Shown here: positions 47,909 through 57,429 of the stretch, piece after piece | Layout of the letters: each line of letters opens with the position of its first letter | How positions within the stretch are numbered: position 1 is the stretch's first letter | Source: Rhizobium sp. Root1212 | GTDB lineage: Bacteria; Pseudomonadota; Alphaproteobacteria; Rhizobiales; Rhizobiaceae | Reading direction: 5' to 3' | Assembly: GCF_001424985.1 (NCBI RefSeq) | Contig: NZ_LMDA01000022.1 | Location: forward strand, 372,001 to 436,000 | DNA: 64,000 bases | Translations under genes and position numbers: made by a program | Notes under the pieces: model-generated | Databases searched by the model: none | Seen by the model: only the letters and a program-made list of their open reading frames with translations | Told to the model about the DNA's origin: nothing

Positions 47909-48637
47909 TCAGGCTGATTCGCGGAAGCGGTAGCCGACGCCGTAGAGCGTCTCGATCATGTCGAAATCGGTATCGACCATCTTGAACTTCTTGCGCAGGC
48001 GCTTGATGTGGCTGTCGATGGTGCGGTCGTCGACATAGACCTGTTCGTCATAGGCGGCGTCCATCAGCGCGTCGCGGCTCTTGACCACGCCGGGGCGCTG
48101 GGCCAGCGAATGCAGGATCAGGAATTCCGTGACTGTCAGTGTCACCGGCTCGTTCTTCCAGGTGCAGGTGTGGCGCTCCTGGTCCATGGAAAGCTGGCCG
48201 CGTTCGAGCGAACGGGCCTGGACGTCGGCGGCAATCTTCTGGGGGCTGGCGCCGCTTGCAGCCACGGCATCGCGGTTTGCCGAACGGCGCAGGATCGCCT
48301 TGACGCGCTCGACCAGCAGGCGCTGGGAGAACGGCTTGGTGATGAAATCGTCGGCGCCCATCTTCAGGCCGAAGAGTTCGTCGATCTCTTCATCCTTGGA
48401 GGTGAGGAAGATGACGGGGATGTCCGACTTCTGCCGCAGGCGGCGCAGAAGCTCCATGCCGTCCATGCGCGGCATCTTGATATCGAAGATCGCAAGCTGC
48501 GGAGGACGCGCCAGCAAACCGTCGAGAGCGGAAGCTCCATCGGTATAGGTCTCGACCTTGTAGCCTTCGTTTTCCAGGGCGATGGAAACCGAAGTCAGGA
48601 TGTTGCGGTCGTCATCGACCAGCGCGATCGTCTGCAT
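47909..48637 (-). CDS. chvI: Response regulator ChvI
   Basis: 242 aa OmpR/PhoB-type regulator. The receiver domain (1-120) has the acidic pocket DDD 8-10, phospho-acceptor Asp52 ([12 protein letters not shown]), a Thr in FLTSKD and Lys in FITKPF; the winged-helix domain is C-terminal, ending with [17 protein letters not shown] 48637 ([10 protein letters not shown]) gives the family length; an upstream frame start at 48661 is less likely. It is the first gene of the chvI-chvG-hprK-manX-ptsH-ahcY run and diverges from pckA, whose Agrobacterium homologue is acid-induced through ChvG-ChvI. Confidence 0.95.
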   Translation of the reverse strand: MQTIALVDDDRNILTSVSIALENEGYKVETYTDGASALDGLLARPPQLAIFDIKMPRMDGMELLRRLRQKSDIPVIFLTSKDEEIDELFGLKMGADDFITKPFSQRLLVERVKAILRRSANRDAVAASGASPQKIAADVQARSLERGQLSMDQERHTCTWKNEPVTLTVTEFLILHSLAQRPGVVKSRDALMDAAYDEQVYVDDRTIDSHIKRLRKKFKMVDTDFDMIETLYGVGYRFRESA

Positions 48638-48964
48638 TGCATTTCGCTCCATGTCTTGCACCGGAAGGAAACCGATGCCCGGTTCAGGCGTCTCACCTGC
48701 GCTTCATGAGTATAAAGGTGGAACAAATTGTGGCGAAGGCAAAGATGGGTTGCATTAGAGCTTTGGCAAGAGGCGAAAATCCCCATGCAGCGAACCGTTT
48801 GAATCGCGCGTTTAAACCGATTAAAGAATAAATAATTTTCTTTAAATCGATTAATATACTGATATTATTAGATATTTTAAGACAGCAATCTTGTCATTTT
48901 AGCTTCATACGGTTATTGTCCTCTCAATCACCCTTCCAGGACCAACACAGAGGAAAACTGGACC
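48638..48964. promoter_or_regulatory. 327-bp divergent chvI / pckA control region
   Basis: No gene is seen. The right half (about 48805-48905) is strongly A/T-rich, unlike the rest of the window, and contains the paired 14-mers described separately. The pckA start is preceded by an AGAGGAAAAC ribosome binding region. Promoters in both directions are expected. Confidence 0.7.
48811..48856. promoter_or_regulatory. Tandem LacI-type operator-like sites upstream of pckA
   Basis: TTTAAACCGATTAA (48811-48824) and TTTAAATCGATTAA (48841-48854) differ by one base and start exactly 30 bp apart, about three helical turns. Each is a partial palindrome around a central CG, as in LacI/GalR-family operators. 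In Sinorhizobium a LacI-type regulator, PckR, controls pckA, so PckR sites are a reasonable guess. Confidence 0.55.
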
Positions 48965-50575
48965 ATGGACGCACTCGGCATCCGTAATCCCGCGATCGGG
49001 CTCGACGCAATCGGTTTCAAGGATCTGGACGTCGTCCGGTTTAACTACGGCACTGCGGAGCTTTATGAGGAAGTGCTGCGCCGCAGCGAAGCTCAGCTGA
49101 CGGCCGACGGTGCCCTGCGCGCCCTGACCGGCCAGCACACCGGCCGCTCGCCGAAGGACAAGTTCGTCGTGCGCGACGAAAACACCACCGACGTCATCTG
49201 GTGGGACAACAATGCCCCGATGTCGCCGGAGCATTTTGCCGTGCTGCGCGCCGACATGCTCGAGCATGCCCGCGGCAAGTCGCTCTACGTGCAGGACCTC
49301 ATCGGCGGCGCCGATCAGGACAATGCGCTTCCGACCCGCGTCATCACCGAATTCGCCTGGCATTCGCTGTTCATCCGCAACCTGCTGATCCGCCCGGAAA
49401 AGACAGCGCTCGACAGCTTCGTGCCGCGCCTGACGATCATCGACCTGCCGGACTTCAAGGGTAACCCGGCCCGTCACGGCTGCCGCACCGAAACCGTCAT
49501 CGCCTGCGATTTCACCAACGGCCTGATCCTGATCGGCGGCACCTCCTACGCCGGCGAGATGAAGAAATCGGTGTTCACGGCGCTCAACTACCTGCTGCCG
49601 GCCAAGGGCGTCATGCCGATGCACTGCTCGGCCAATGTCGGCCCGGATGGCGATGCGGCCGTGTTTTTCGGCCTTTCGGGCACCGGCAAGACGACGCTGT
49701 CGGCCGATCCGAAGCGCACGCTGATCGGCGACGACGAGCATGGTTGGGGCGAGGACGGCATCTTCAATTTCGAAGGCGGCTGCTACGCCAAGACCATCCG
49801 TCTTTCGGCCGAAGCCGAGCCGGAAATCTTTGCGACGACGCGCCGTTTCGGCACCGTGCTTGAAAACGTCATCCTGGACGAAAACCGCAAGCCTGACTTC
49901 AACGACGGCTCGCTCACGGAAAACACCCGCTGCGCCTATCCGCTGGATTTCATTCCGAATGCCAGCAAGACCGGCACGACCGGTCATCCGCGCACGATCA
50001 TCATGCTGACGGCCGATGCCTTCGGCGTCATGCCGCCGATCGCCCGGCTCACCCCCGAGCAGGCCATGTACCACTTCCTCTCCGGCTACACCGCCAAGGT
50101 CGCCGGCACGGAAAAGGGCGTGACCGAGCCGGAAGCCACTTTCTCGACCTGCTTCGGCGCCCCCTTCATGCCGCGCCACCCGTCGGAATACGGCAACCTG
50201 CTGCGCGACCTGATCGCCCGCCACGAGGTCACCTGCTGGCTGGTCAACACCGGCTGGACCGGCGGCGCCTACGGCACCGGCCATCGCATGCCGATCAAGG
50301 CGACCCGCGCCCTTCTCGGTGCTGCCCTTGATGGTTCGTTGGCGAACGCGGAATTCCGCACGGATGCGAACTTCGGATTTGCCGTTCCGGTCGCCGTCGA
50401 AGGTGTCGATACGGCGATCCTCGATCCGCGTTCGACCTGGGCCGATGGCGCTGCCTATGACGCCCAAGCCCGCAAGCTGGTAGACATGTTCATCACCAAC
50501 TTTGCCAAGTTCGAAAACCACGTCGATGGCAGCGTGCGCGATGCCGCTCCGGGTGTTGCCGTCGCGGCGGAATAA
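48965..50575 (+). CDS. pckA: Phosphoenolpyruvate carboxykinase (ATP)
   Basis: 536 aa. It converts oxaloacetate and ATP to PEP, the first committed gluconeogenic step, needed by rhizobia growing on C4-dicarboxylates. The P-loop [14 protein letters not shown] is near residue 237; IGDDEHGW holds a metal-binding Asp, [13 protein letters not shown] is the N-terminal substrate loop, and [14 protein letters not shown] is near the C-terminus. ATP-type rather than GTP-type family. It is monocistronic, with operator-like repeats upstream and a terminator after a parS-like palindrome downstream. Confidence 0.97.
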   Translation: MDALGIRNPAIGLDAIGFKDLDVVRFNYGTAELYEEVLRRSEAQLTADGALRALTGQHTGRSPKDKFVVRDENTTDVIWWDNNAPMSPEHFAVLRADMLEHARGKSLYVQDLIGGADQDNALPTRVITEFAWHSLFIRNLLIRPEKTALDSFVPRLTIIDLPDFKGNPARHGCRTETVIACDFTNGLILIGGTSYAGEMKKSVFTALNYLLPAKGVMPMHCSANVGPDGDAAVFFGLSGTGKTTLSADPKRTLIGDDEHGWGEDGIFNFEGGCYAKTIRLSAEAEPEIFATTRRFGTVLENVILDENRKPDFNDGSLTENTRCAYPLDFIPNASKTGTTGHPRTIIMLTADAFGVMPPIARLTPEQAMYHFLSGYTAKVAGTEKGVTEPEATFSTCFGAPFMPRHPSEYGNLLRDLIARHEVTCWLVNTGWTGGAYGTGHRMPIKATRALLGAALDGSLANAEFRTDANFGFAVPVAVEGVDTAILDPRSTWADGAAYDAQARKLVDMFITNFAKFENHVDGSVRDAAPGVAVAAE

Positions 50576-50597
50576 GTTTCCGATCGATTGTTGGCTA

Positions 50598-50613
50598 TGA
50601 TTCACGTGAAACC
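50598..50613. other. Second parS-like palindrome
   Basis: TGATTCACGTGAAACC matches the parS consensus TGTTTCACGTGAAACA at 14 of 16 positions. Its first 15 bases are identical to the site at 1459. It lies in the intergenic space between the pckA stop and the pckA terminator. Confidence 0.6.
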
Positions 50614-50634
50614 CGGCTCATGAGCCGGGTTTTG
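50609..50634 (+). terminator. pckA rho-independent terminator
   Basis: AAACCCGGCTCA (50609-50620) and TGAGCCGGGTTT (50621-50632) form a perfect 12-bp inverted repeat followed by T residues. It shares its left edge with the parS-like site. Confidence 0.85.
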
Positions 50635-50700
50635 CCATTTTAGGCGCAGGATATGCAAATCGCCGAAACCGTGAGATAGACGGGGCCGGAGACAAAGATC

Positions 50701-51138
50701 ATGGCCAGCGAACCGCTTTACATCAACGATCGCATCGTCATTGCCGGCTGGGAATTGACGGAGCAATTCGTGTTGGCCGGCGGTCCGGGCGGGCAGAACG
50801 TCAACAAGGTCTCGACCGCCGTCCAGTTGTTCTACGGTATCGCCGCATCGCCAGCCCTGCCGGAACGCGTGCGCGACAATGCGATCCGCATCGCCGGCCG
50901 CAAGGTTTCCAAGGATGGCGTGTTGTTGATCGAGGCAAGCCGGTTTCGCAGCCAGGAGCGCAACCGTGAGGATGCGCGCGAACGGCTGAAGGAGCTGATC
51001 CTGAAGGCGGCCGAACCTCCGCCCCCGCTGCGCCGCAAGACGAAACCCACCAAGGGTTCGGTCGAGCGGCGGTTGAAGGCAAAGGCGGGCAGGGGCGAAA
51101 TCAAGAAGATGCGAGGACGGCCGGGAGGCGAGGGCTGA
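50701..51138 (+). CDS. arfB: Alternative ribosome-rescue factor / peptidyl-tRNA hydrolase ArfB
   Basis: 145 aa. It frees ribosomes stalled at the 3' end of broken mRNAs by hydrolysing peptidyl-tRNA without a stop codon. The catalytic loop GGPGGQNVNK is at residues 27-36, and the C-terminal tail (about residues 105-145) is very rich in Lys and Arg, as needed to enter the empty mRNA channel. It lacks the codon-recognition domains of RF1/RF2. It is a single gene followed after 83 bp by the Kbp-like gene. Confidence 0.93.
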   Translation: MASEPLYINDRIVIAGWELTEQFVLAGGPGGQNVNKVSTAVQLFYGIAASPALPERVRDNAIRIAGRKVSKDGVLLIEASRFRSQERNREDARERLKELILKAAEPPPPLRRKTKPTKGSVERRLKAKAGRGEIKKMRGRPGGEG

Positions 51139-51221
51139 CGATTTCTCCGTGCGGACACTTGCTTTTATCCCGCACAGCGCTTTCTTTGCTGGAGTCGGTT
51201 TCTATCAGGGAGAGAAATGCC

Positions 51222-51695
51222 ATGGGTCTTTTCAGCTTCATCAAGAATGCGGGCAAGAAACTCGGGATCGGCGGCGACGACGAGGCGCCGCAGGCCGAAG
51301 CGGTCAAGAAAGAACTCGATACCCATGATCTCGGCACGGACAAGGTGGATGTCTGCGTCGTTGACGACAAGGTCGTGCTTTCGGGTGTCGTCAGGGATCA
51401 GGCCATTTTCGAAAAGGCTATTGTTGCTGTCGGCAATACGCTCGGCGTTTCCCAGGTCGAGGCGTCCGACCTAAAGGTCGAAGCGGCAGGCGCCGCACCC
51501 GCGCCGGCAAAAGCCCCGGTTTTCTACACCGTCAAGAAAGGCGACAATCTCTGGAAGATCGCCGAGGCGCAGTATGGAAAAGGCAAGGGCGCCAAGAACA
51601 ACCTGATCTTCGAAGCCAATCGCCCCATGCTCAGCCATCCCGACAAGATCTATCCAGGTCAGGTACTTCGCATTCCGAGCCTCGACGAAGCATGA
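51222..51695 (+). CDS. BON and LysM domain protein (Kbp/YgaU-like)
   Basis: 157 aa. A BON domain (about residues 20-85, VCVVDDKVVLSGVVRDQAIFEKAIVAVG) is followed by an Ala/Pro linker and a C-terminal LysM domain (about 103-153, FYTVKKGDNLWKIAEAQYGKG to IYPGQVLRIP). The layout and size match E. coli Kbp (YgaU), a potassium-binding protein without a signal peptide. I chose ATG 51222, with AGGGAGAGAAA in front, over an upstream in-frame start at 51159. Its stop overlaps the next start (ATGA). Confidence 0.9.
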   Translation: MGLFSFIKNAGKKLGIGGDDEAPQAEAVKKELDTHDLGTDKVDVCVVDDKVVLSGVVRDQAIFEKAIVAVGNTLGVSQVEASDLKVEAAGAAPAPAKAPVFYTVKKGDNLWKIAEAQYGKGKGAKNNLIFEANRPMLSHPDKIYPGQVLRIPSLDEA

Positions 51696-52132
51696 CGATA
51701 AGGATGTCGCGCATTCTTTGCCTCGTGCTCGCTTTTTTGACGCTGGCAGCAGGGCCGCTTCAGGCGCAGGCGTTGCGCGAACCGCCGAAAGGCTCGCCGG
51801 AGCGCGCCGCCATCCTCGATGCCCTGCGTCCGGCTGTCGAGGCGGAGATGCGCGGCTCCGTCGAGTTCGTCGTCACCACCATCAGGGTTTCGCCCGGCTG
51901 GGCGTTCGTCCAGGTCGAACCGCAGCGTCCGGGTGGTGGGGCGATCGATCCGGAGCGCACCGGTTTTCGGGGCGAATCGGACATGATGGACGGGTTGACC
52001 GTGTTTGCGCTTCTGACTTTCCAGTCCGGCCGGTGGAACCTCGTGGACCATGTCGTCGGCCCGACGGACGTTGCCTATGCCATCTGGCCGGATCGCTACG
52101 GCGTGCCGCCGGCGGTCGTCGGCATGGAATGA
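51692..52132 (+). CDS. Small exported protein of unknown function
   Basis: 146 aa. The N-terminus (residues 1-26) is a typical Sec signal peptide with a hydrophobic LCLVLAFLTLAAG core and an AQA cleavage site. The mature part (about 120 residues) begins with REPPKGSPERAAILDALRP and contains GWAFVQVEPQRPGG and a FQSGRWNLVDHVVGPTD segment, looking like a small alpha/beta domain; I do not recognise a named family. It is translationally coupled to the Kbp-like gene upstream and to alkB downstream, both through ATGA overlaps. Confidence 0.8.
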   Translation: MTIRMSRILCLVLAFLTLAAGPLQAQALREPPKGSPERAAILDALRPAVEAEMRGSVEFVVTTIRVSPGWAFVQVEPQRPGGGAIDPERTGFRGESDMMDGLTVFALLTFQSGRWNLVDHVVGPTDVAYAIWPDRYGVPPAVVGME

Positions 52133-52743
52133 TGCGCAGGCTTCCCGACGGCATTCGCCATCTTCCCGAGTATTTCGATCGCGGCGAACAACAGGCGCTG
52201 GTCGAAGCGATCCGTCTGGTGGTAGCGGAAGCCCCGTTGTTCGTGCCGCGCATGCCGAAGACCGGGAAGCCGATGTCCGTGCGGATGACCAATTGCGGTG
52301 ACCTCGGCTGGGTCACGGACAAGGAGCGCGGCTATCGCTATCAGCCGCATCATCCCGAAACGGGAAAGCCATGGCCGGCGATTCCCGCGCGCCTGCTCGA
52401 CCTATGGCGGGATGTGGCGCAGTGCGAAAAACTGCCGGAAGCCTGCCTCGTCAATTTCTATGACGACAGCGCCAAGATGGGTCTGCACCAGGATAAGGAC
52501 GAGCAGGATTTTGGTGCGCCGGTGGTTTCGGTATCGCTGGGAGACAGCTGCCTTTTCCGCGTTGGCGGCACCGGGCGCAGCGATCCGACCCTGTCCTTCA
52601 AGCTCTCAAGCGGCGATGTCGTCGTTCTCGGCGGGGAGGGGAGGCTTGCCTACCATGGCGTCGATCGCATTTATCCCGCCACATCGACGCTTCTGAAGAA
52701 TGGCGGCCGCATCAACCTGACCCTACGCCGCGTCACGCCCTGA
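52129..52743 (+). CDS. alkB: Alpha-ketoglutarate-dependent dioxygenase AlkB
   Basis: 204 aa from ATG 52129 (ATGATG, overlapping the previous stop). AlkB uses Fe(II), O2 and 2-oxoglutarate to remove N1-methyladenine and N3-methylcytosine damage from nucleic acids. The iron ligands are His and Asp of GLHQDKDE and the later His of AYHGVDRI; 2-oxoglutarate is bound by Arg residues in RINLTLRR; the NFYDD and VSVSLGDSCLF motifs also match. Position in a coupled trio with a Kbp-like and an exported protein is unusual for a repair enzyme. Confidence 0.94.
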   Translation: MMRRLPDGIRHLPEYFDRGEQQALVEAIRLVVAEAPLFVPRMPKTGKPMSVRMTNCGDLGWVTDKERGYRYQPHHPETGKPWPAIPARLLDLWRDVAQCEKLPEACLVNFYDDSAKMGLHQDKDEQDFGAPVVSVSLGDSCLFRVGGTGRSDPTLSFKLSSGDVVVLGGEGRLAYHGVDRIYPATSTLLKNGGRINLTLRRVTP

Positions 52744-52746
52744 CGA

Positions 52747-53742
52747 TCACAACTTGCGCAGCGCCACCTTCTCGGTGAGGTGATTGGGGCCTTTCTGGAG
52801 AATGAGATCGGCGCGAGGCCGGGTCGGCAGGATGTTCTGGCGCAGGTTCTTGAGGTTGATGTTGTGCCAGAGCCCCTCGGCAATCGCCAGGGCCGCTTCC
52901 TCGCTGATTTCGGCATAACGCTTGAAGAAGGATTCCGGGTTGCGGAAGGCGGTCTGGCGCAGGCGCATGAAGCGGTTCACATACCAGCTGTGAATCAACT
53001 CTTCCTCGGCATCGATATAAATCGAGAAATCGAAGAAATCCGACACCATCGGCACGATGCGGCCATCGGCCGGCAGGTTGCGCGATTGCAGGACGTTGAT
53101 GCCCTCGAAGATCAGGATGTCTGGCCGGTCGATGACCTGGAACGTGTCCGGCAGCACGTCGTAGGTCAGGTGCGAATAGCTGGGCGCCTTGACGTTCGGC
53201 TGGCCGGCCTTGATCGCCGACAGGAAGCGGAGCAGTGCGCCGATATCGTAGCTGTCGGGAAAACCCTTTCGCTCCATCATGTTTTCGCGCTGGAGCACGG
53301 CGTTCGGATAGAGGAAACCGTCCGTGGTCACCAGATCGACCTTGGGGCTCGACGGCCAGCGCGACAGCAGTTCCGCCAGGATGCGGGCGGTGGTCGATTT
53401 ACCGACGGCGACCGAACCGGCAACGCCGATGACGAAGGGGGTCTTGGATTCGTCCGACATGCTGAGGAAGCGCTTGCGCTGCTCGAACAGCATCTGCGAC
53501 GATTCCACATGGGCCGACAAAAGCCGCGATAAGGAGAGGTAAATGCGGCGGACCTCATCGAGATCGACCGGGTCGTTCAGCGAGCGCAGGCGGTGGACTT
53601 CGTCGGCGGTCAGGGTCAGCGGCGTATCGGCGCGAAACTTCGACCATTCTTCCGCCGTGTAGAAGCGGTAGGGCGAATAGTCCTTGTTATCGAAATGATC
53701 GGGAATATCGGAAGGCGCCAGGTCTTTTGCCGCGATGGTCAT
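52747..53742 (-). CDS. coaA: Pantothenate kinase (type I)
   Basis: 331 aa. It phosphorylates pantothenate, the first and feedback-regulated step of coenzyme A synthesis. P-loop [15 protein letters not shown] near residue 105, TTDGFLYPN, and FEGINVLQ are type I (PanK-I) signatures. The start overlaps the hisE stop (ATGA), so it is the last gene of the histidine operon, an arrangement also known in other rhizobia. It converges on alkB with only 3 bp between them and no terminator in view. Confidence 0.95.
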   Translation of the reverse strand: MTIAAKDLAPSDIPDHFDNKDYSPYRFYTAEEWSKFRADTPLTLTADEVHRLRSLNDPVDLDEVRRIYLSLSRLLSAHVESSQMLFEQRKRFLSMSDESKTPFVIGVAGSVAVGKSTTARILAELLSRWPSSPKVDLVTTDGFLYPNAVLQRENMMERKGFPDSYDIGALLRFLSAIKAGQPNVKAPSYSHLTYDVLPDTFQVIDRPDILIFEGINVLQSRNLPADGRIVPMVSDFFDFSIYIDAEEELIHSWYVNRFMRLRQTAFRNPESFFKRYAEISEEAALAIAEGLWHNINLKNLRQNILPTRPRADLILQKGPNHLTEKVALRKL

Positions 53743-54068
53743 GATGTCTGCCGGCTCGCCTTTTCCTGAAGGCCGGACTGCGCCGTTCGCCGTCCGAGTT
53801 CGTCCATGACATTCTGCAACGGAATGCCTGCGATATTCAATACGACCATCAGGTGATAGAGAAGATCGGCGCTTTCGGCGACGAGGTTGTCCTTGTCGTC
53901 GGAAATGGCGGCAATCACAGTTTCGACCGCCTCTTCGCCGAGTTTCTTTGCCGCCTTGTGCTGGCCATGCGCCACGAGCTTCGCCGTCCAGGACTGGTCC
54001 GGGGAGGCTTTCGCCCGCTCCGCGACGATCCGCTCGAGGTCGGAAAGATCAAACTGCTGGCTCATCAT
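53739..54068 (-). CDS. hisE: Phosphoribosyl-ATP pyrophosphatase
   Basis: 109 aa. It hydrolyses phosphoribosyl-ATP to phosphoribosyl-AMP, the second step of histidine synthesis. The MazG-like helices carry [14 protein letters not shown] and [13 protein letters not shown] with the acidic metal-binding residues. It is encoded separately from hisI, as usual in alphaproteobacteria. It starts 11 bp after hisF and overlaps coaA. Confidence 0.95.
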   Translation of the reverse strand: MMSQQFDLSDLERIVAERAKASPDQSWTAKLVAHGQHKAAKKLGEEAVETVIAAISDDKDNLVAESADLLYHLMVVLNIAGIPLQNVMDELGRRTAQSGLQEKASRQTS

Positions 54069-54079
54069 GTCTTTCCTTC

Positions 54080-54856
54080 TCAGTCGAGCCGCATGGGAAT
54101 GCCATGCTCGGCCATATAGCGCTTGGCCTCGCCGACGCTATAGGTGCCGAAGTGGAAAATCGAGGCGGCGAGCACGGCGGTCGCATGCCCGTCGCGAATG
54201 CCTTCCACCATGTGATCCAGATTGCCGACGCCACCGGAGGCGATGACGGGAACGGAAACACGGTCGGCGATGGTGCGGGTCAGCGCGATGTCGTAGCCGC
54301 TCTTCTGGCCGTCGCGGTCCATGGAGGTGAGCAGCAACTCGCCTGCGCCCCGCGCCACCATCTTCTCGGCAAACTCCACGGCATCGATGCCGGTCGCCTG
54401 GCGGCCGCCATGGGTGAAAATTTCCCAGCGGTCTTCCTCGCCGGGCTTCGAGACTTTCTTGGAATCGATCGAGACGACGATGCACTGGTTGCCGAACTTG
54501 TCGGCGGCTTCAGCGACGAAATCCGGGTTCTTCACGGCGGCAGAGTTGATCGAGACCTTGTCGGCGCCGGCCAGCAGCAGCTTGCGGATATCGGCGATCG
54601 AGCGCACGCCGCCGCCGACGGTGAGCGGCATGAAACAATGGTCTGCGGTGCGCGCCACGACGTCGAAGATCGTGTCGCGGTTGTCGGAGGAAGCGGTGAT
54701 GTCGAGGAAGCAAAGCTCGTCGGCACCAGCCGCATCATAGGCCTTGGCCGATTCGACAGGATCGCCGGCATCGATGAGATCGACGAAGCTGACGCCCTTG
54801 ACGACGCGGCCGTCCTTGACGTCCAGGCAGGGGATGACGCGTGCTTTGAGGGTCAT
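54080..54856 (-). CDS. hisF: Imidazole glycerol phosphate synthase cyclase subunit
   Basis: 258 aa TIM barrel. With HisH it converts PRFAR and ammonia to imidazole glycerol phosphate and AICAR. The catalytic Asp of [14 protein letters not shown] near residue 11 and the second Asp in [12 protein letters not shown] near residue 132 are present; VGGGVRSI and ASGGVG are phosphate loops. The start overlaps the hisA stop (ATGA). Confidence 0.96.
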   Translation of the reverse strand: MTLKARVIPCLDVKDGRVVKGVSFVDLIDAGDPVESAKAYDAAGADELCFLDITASSDNRDTIFDVVARTADHCFMPLTVGGGVRSIADIRKLLLAGADKVSINSAAVKNPDFVAEAADKFGNQCIVVSIDSKKVSKPGEEDRWEIFTHGGRQATGIDAVEFAEKMVARGAGELLLTSMDRDGQKSGYDIALTRTIADRVSVPVIASGGVGNLDHMVEGIRDGHATAVLAASIFHFGTYSVGEAKRYMAEHGIPMRLD

Positions 54857-55596
54857 ACAACTTTTCCTTTCGCTGCCCGGATGAGGTTCAGGGCCTCGGC
54901 GGGGTCGATGCGGCCGTCATAGAGGGCGCGGCCGGAGATCGCGCCTTCGAGCTTGGCGGCATCCGGTTCCAGCATGCGGCGGATGTCATCGAGCGAGGCA
55001 AGCCCGCCCGAGGCGATGACGGGGATGGAAACGGCATCCGCCAGTTCCAGCGTCGAGGCCCAGTTGATGCCGGTCAGAATGCCGTCGCGATCGATGTCGG
55101 TATAGATGATCGCCGAGACGCCGGCGCCTTCGAACTTGCGGGCAAGCTCGATCACGCCGAGTTCGGAGGCTTCCGCCCAGCCCTCGACCGCCACTTTGCC
55201 GCCCTTGGCGTCGATGCCGACGGCGACCTTGCCGGGGAATTTTTTGCAGGCTTCGATCACCAGCGCCGGGTCACGCACGGCGACGGTGCCGAGAATGACA
55301 CGGGCAAGGCCGCGCGACAGCCAGTTTTCGATATGATCGAGCGTGCGGATGCCGCCGCCGAGCTGCACCGGGTTTTTCGTCGCCTTGAGGATGGCATCGA
55401 CGGCGGCACCATTGACGGTCTCGCCGGCAAAGGCGCCGTTCAGGTCGACGACGTGAAGCCACTCAAACCCGTGGTCTTCGAAGGCCTTGGCCTGAGCGCC
55501 GGGGTCGGGATTGTAGACGGTCGCCTGCTCCATGTCGCCGAGCTTGAGGCGCACGCACTGGCCGTCTTTGAGGTCGATGGCGGGAAAGAGGATCAT
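54853..55596 (-). CDS. hisA: ProFAR isomerase
   Basis: 247 aa TIM barrel, homologous to HisF. It isomerises ProFAR to [23 protein letters not shown] holds the catalytic Asp near residue 8 and [12 protein letters not shown] the second Asp; LGGGIRT and ASGGLAS bind the two phosphates. It starts 1 bp after the hisH stop and overlaps hisF by 4 bp. Confidence 0.96.
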   Translation of the reverse strand: MILFPAIDLKDGQCVRLKLGDMEQATVYNPDPGAQAKAFEDHGFEWLHVVDLNGAFAGETVNGAAVDAILKATKNPVQLGGGIRTLDHIENWLSRGLARVILGTVAVRDPALVIEACKKFPGKVAVGIDAKGGKVAVEGWAEASELGVIELARKFEGAGVSAIIYTDIDRDGILTGINWASTLELADAVSIPVIASGGLASLDDIRRMLEPDAAKLEGAISGRALYDGRIDPAEALNLIRAAKGKVV

Positions 55597-55597
55597 G

Positions 55598-56248
55598 TCA
55601 GGGCTTCCAGCGCAGGAAATTGGAGATCAAGGCGAGGCCGAGCGTCTGGCTCTTTTCCGGGTGAAACTGCGAGCCGGCCCGGTTGCCGTTGGCGACGAAG
55701 GCCGTGACCGGACCGCCGTAATCGGTGGTCGCCACCAGATCGTCGGCATGTTCGGCGGCGAGATGGTAGGAGTGCACGAAATAGGCGTGCAGGCCGCCCA
55801 GTCCGGTCGGGATACCCTCGAACAGCGGGTGCGGACGGGCAAGCGTCAGGGTGTTCCAGCCGATCTGCGGGATCTTGAGGCTCGGATCGTCGGGCGTCAT
55901 TTCGATCACATCGCCCTTGATCCAGCCAAAACCGTTCGTCGTCTTCTTCTCAAGGCCGCGCGACGACATCAGCTGCATGCCGACGCAGATGCCGAGGAAC
56001 GGCCGGCCGTGCCGATCGACCACCTCTTCGATCGCCTGCTGCATACCGTCGACGGCATCGAGTCCGGCGCGGCAATCGGCATAGGCGCCGACACCCGGCA
56101 GCACGATGCGGTCGGCGGTCGCGACGCTATCCGCCTTGTCGGTCAGCTCGATTTCGGCATCGAGTCCGGCTTCGCGCACGGCCCGTTCGAAGGCTTTGGT
56201 GGCCGAGCGCAGATTGCCCGAGCCGTAGTCGATGATGGCGACGCGCAT
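55598..56248 (-). CDS. hisH: Imidazole glycerol phosphate synthase glutaminase subunit
   Basis: 216 aa class I glutamine amidotransferase that feeds ammonia to HisF. Catalytic Cys is in [10 protein letters not shown] near residue 86, and the His-Glu pair is in SQFHPEKSQ near the C-terminus. The N-terminal [10 protein letters not shown] is the HisH signature. Its start codon shares one base with the stop of the DUF2628 gene (TGATG), so it is translationally coupled to that gene. Confidence 0.96.
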   Translation of the reverse strand: MRVAIIDYGSGNLRSATKAFERAVREAGLDAEIELTDKADSVATADRIVLPGVGAYADCRAGLDAVDGMQQAIEEVVDRHGRPFLGICVGMQLMSSRGLEKKTTNGFGWIKGDVIEMTPDDPSLKIPQIGWNTLTLARPHPLFEGIPTGLGGLHAYFVHSYHLAAEHADDLVATTDYGGPVTAFVANGNRAGSQFHPEKSQTLGLALISNFLRWKP

Positions 56249-56700
56249 CAGCGTTCTCCATAGGTTTCGAAGAGACCGAAGGCCGGCGTGCCCGCCTTGC
56301 CGTTTTCGGTGCTCTTCAAGGATGGTGTCGGTGTGTCGGTGCCGGCCGGCCGGCTATCGTACATCGCTTCGGCGGTGTCGAGATCCGGGGCGGGGATGAC
56401 CGCATGCAATGTCCAGCCGGCGACTTCGAGACGGGAGGCGACGAAACGCGGGCCTTCGAGCGCGACAAGCAGTCTCAGCGCCAGTTCGGCAAGAAGCCCG
56501 GCGACCAGCAGATGGGGTTCGTCGGTCGTGGCCGCAATGACGGCCTGCACGACGATCGCGGCGATCCCCGCCAGCCATTGCCGTTTGAACAGCAGCCAGA
56601 AGGCCGGAAAGACGAAGGCGAGCCACGAAAAGCGATCCGCGACGAAGCGGATGTCGAGCGGCTTGTCGCCGGGAGGGCTATAGACCAGATAGGACGTCAT
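56248..56700 (-). CDS. DUF2628 domain-containing membrane protein
   Basis: 150 aa. Two or three hydrophobic segments (about residues 28-42 and 44-60, [15 protein letters not shown] and [16 protein letters not shown], then [18 protein letters not shown]) are followed by a soluble tail. The family has no assigned function. In rhizobia it lies between hisB and hisH, as here: 24 bp after hisB and overlapping hisH by one base. It is not a known histidine enzyme; its place may reflect only conserved gene order. Confidence 0.85.
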   Translation of the reverse strand: MTSYLVYSPPGDKPLDIRFVADRFSWLAFVFPAFWLLFKRQWLAGIAAIVVQAVIAATTDEPHLLVAGLLAELALRLLVALEGPRFVASRLEVAGWTLHAVIPAPDLDTAEAMYDSRPAGTDTPTPSLKSTENGKAGTPAFGLFETYGER

Positions 56701-56724
56701 GAGCGGCTTTCGCTGCTATGCCGG

Positions 56725-57333
56725 TCAGACCAGAGTTCCCTTGGTGGAGGGGACGCGGCCTGCCTGGCGCGGATCAATCTCTGTCGCGACGCGCAGAACG
56801 CGGGCAACGGCCTTGAAGCAGGTTTCGGAGATATGATGGTTGTTGGCGCCGTAGATGTTCTGCACATGCAGCGTGATGCCGGCGTGCTGGGCAAGCGCGT
56901 TGAAGAACTCGCGCACCAGCTCGGTGTCGAAGGTGCCGATCTTCGGCGCGGAAAAATCGACGTTCCAGACGAGGAACGGACGGCCCGACAGATCGACGGC
57001 AGCCTTGGTCATCGTTTCGTCCATGGCAAGGTCGAGCGAGGCATAGCGGGTGATGCCGCGACGGTCGCCGAGCGCCTTGGAAATCGCCTGGCCGATGGCG
57101 ATGCCGGTGTCTTCCACGGTGTGATGATCGTCGATATGCAGATCGCCTTCGGCCGTGATCTCCATGTCGATCAGCGAATGGCGGGCAAGCTGGTCCAGCA
57201 TATGGTCGAAGAAGCCGACCCCCGTCGATATCCGGGACACGCCCGTACCGTCGAGGTTGACGGAAACGCTCACCGAGGTTTCGTTCGTCTTGCGCGAAAC
57301 GCTGGCGGTGCGGCTGGTCTTTTCGTCTGCCAT
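56725..57333 (-). CDS. hisB: Imidazoleglycerol-phosphate dehydratase
   Basis: 202 aa from ATG 57333 with GGAG 8 nt upstream. It dehydrates imidazole glycerol phosphate in histidine synthesis with Mn ions. The repeated metal-binding motifs are present: [13 protein letters not shown] and [11 protein letters not shown] near the N-terminus, and the later [12 protein letters not shown]. It is the monofunctional form without a phosphatase domain. As the first gene of hisB-DUF2628-hisHAFE-coaA it must share the 177-bp gap with the hslV promoter. Confidence 0.96.
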   Translation of the reverse strand: MADEKTSRTASVSRKTNETSVSVSVNLDGTGVSRISTGVGFFDHMLDQLARHSLIDMEITAEGDLHIDDHHTVEDTGIAIGQAISKALGDRRGITRYASLDLAMDETMTKAAVDLSGRPFLVWNVDFSAPKIGTFDTELVREFFNALAQHAGITLHVQNIYGANNHHISETCFKAVARVLRVATEIDPRQAGRVPSTKGTLV

Positions 57334-57429
57334 CAGGCGTTCTCCAGGAAAACAGAGCCGCTCCATATCAGGCTAAGCCCCAAATATCCAGAAGTGTGAC
57401 AGGGATTCTCGGCGCGCGAACGACCCTAT

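Noticed and set aside
48905-50605. Minus-strand open frame of about 566 codons opposite pckA
   Set aside because: It mirrors the pckA reading frame and has no family signature; pckA is unambiguous.
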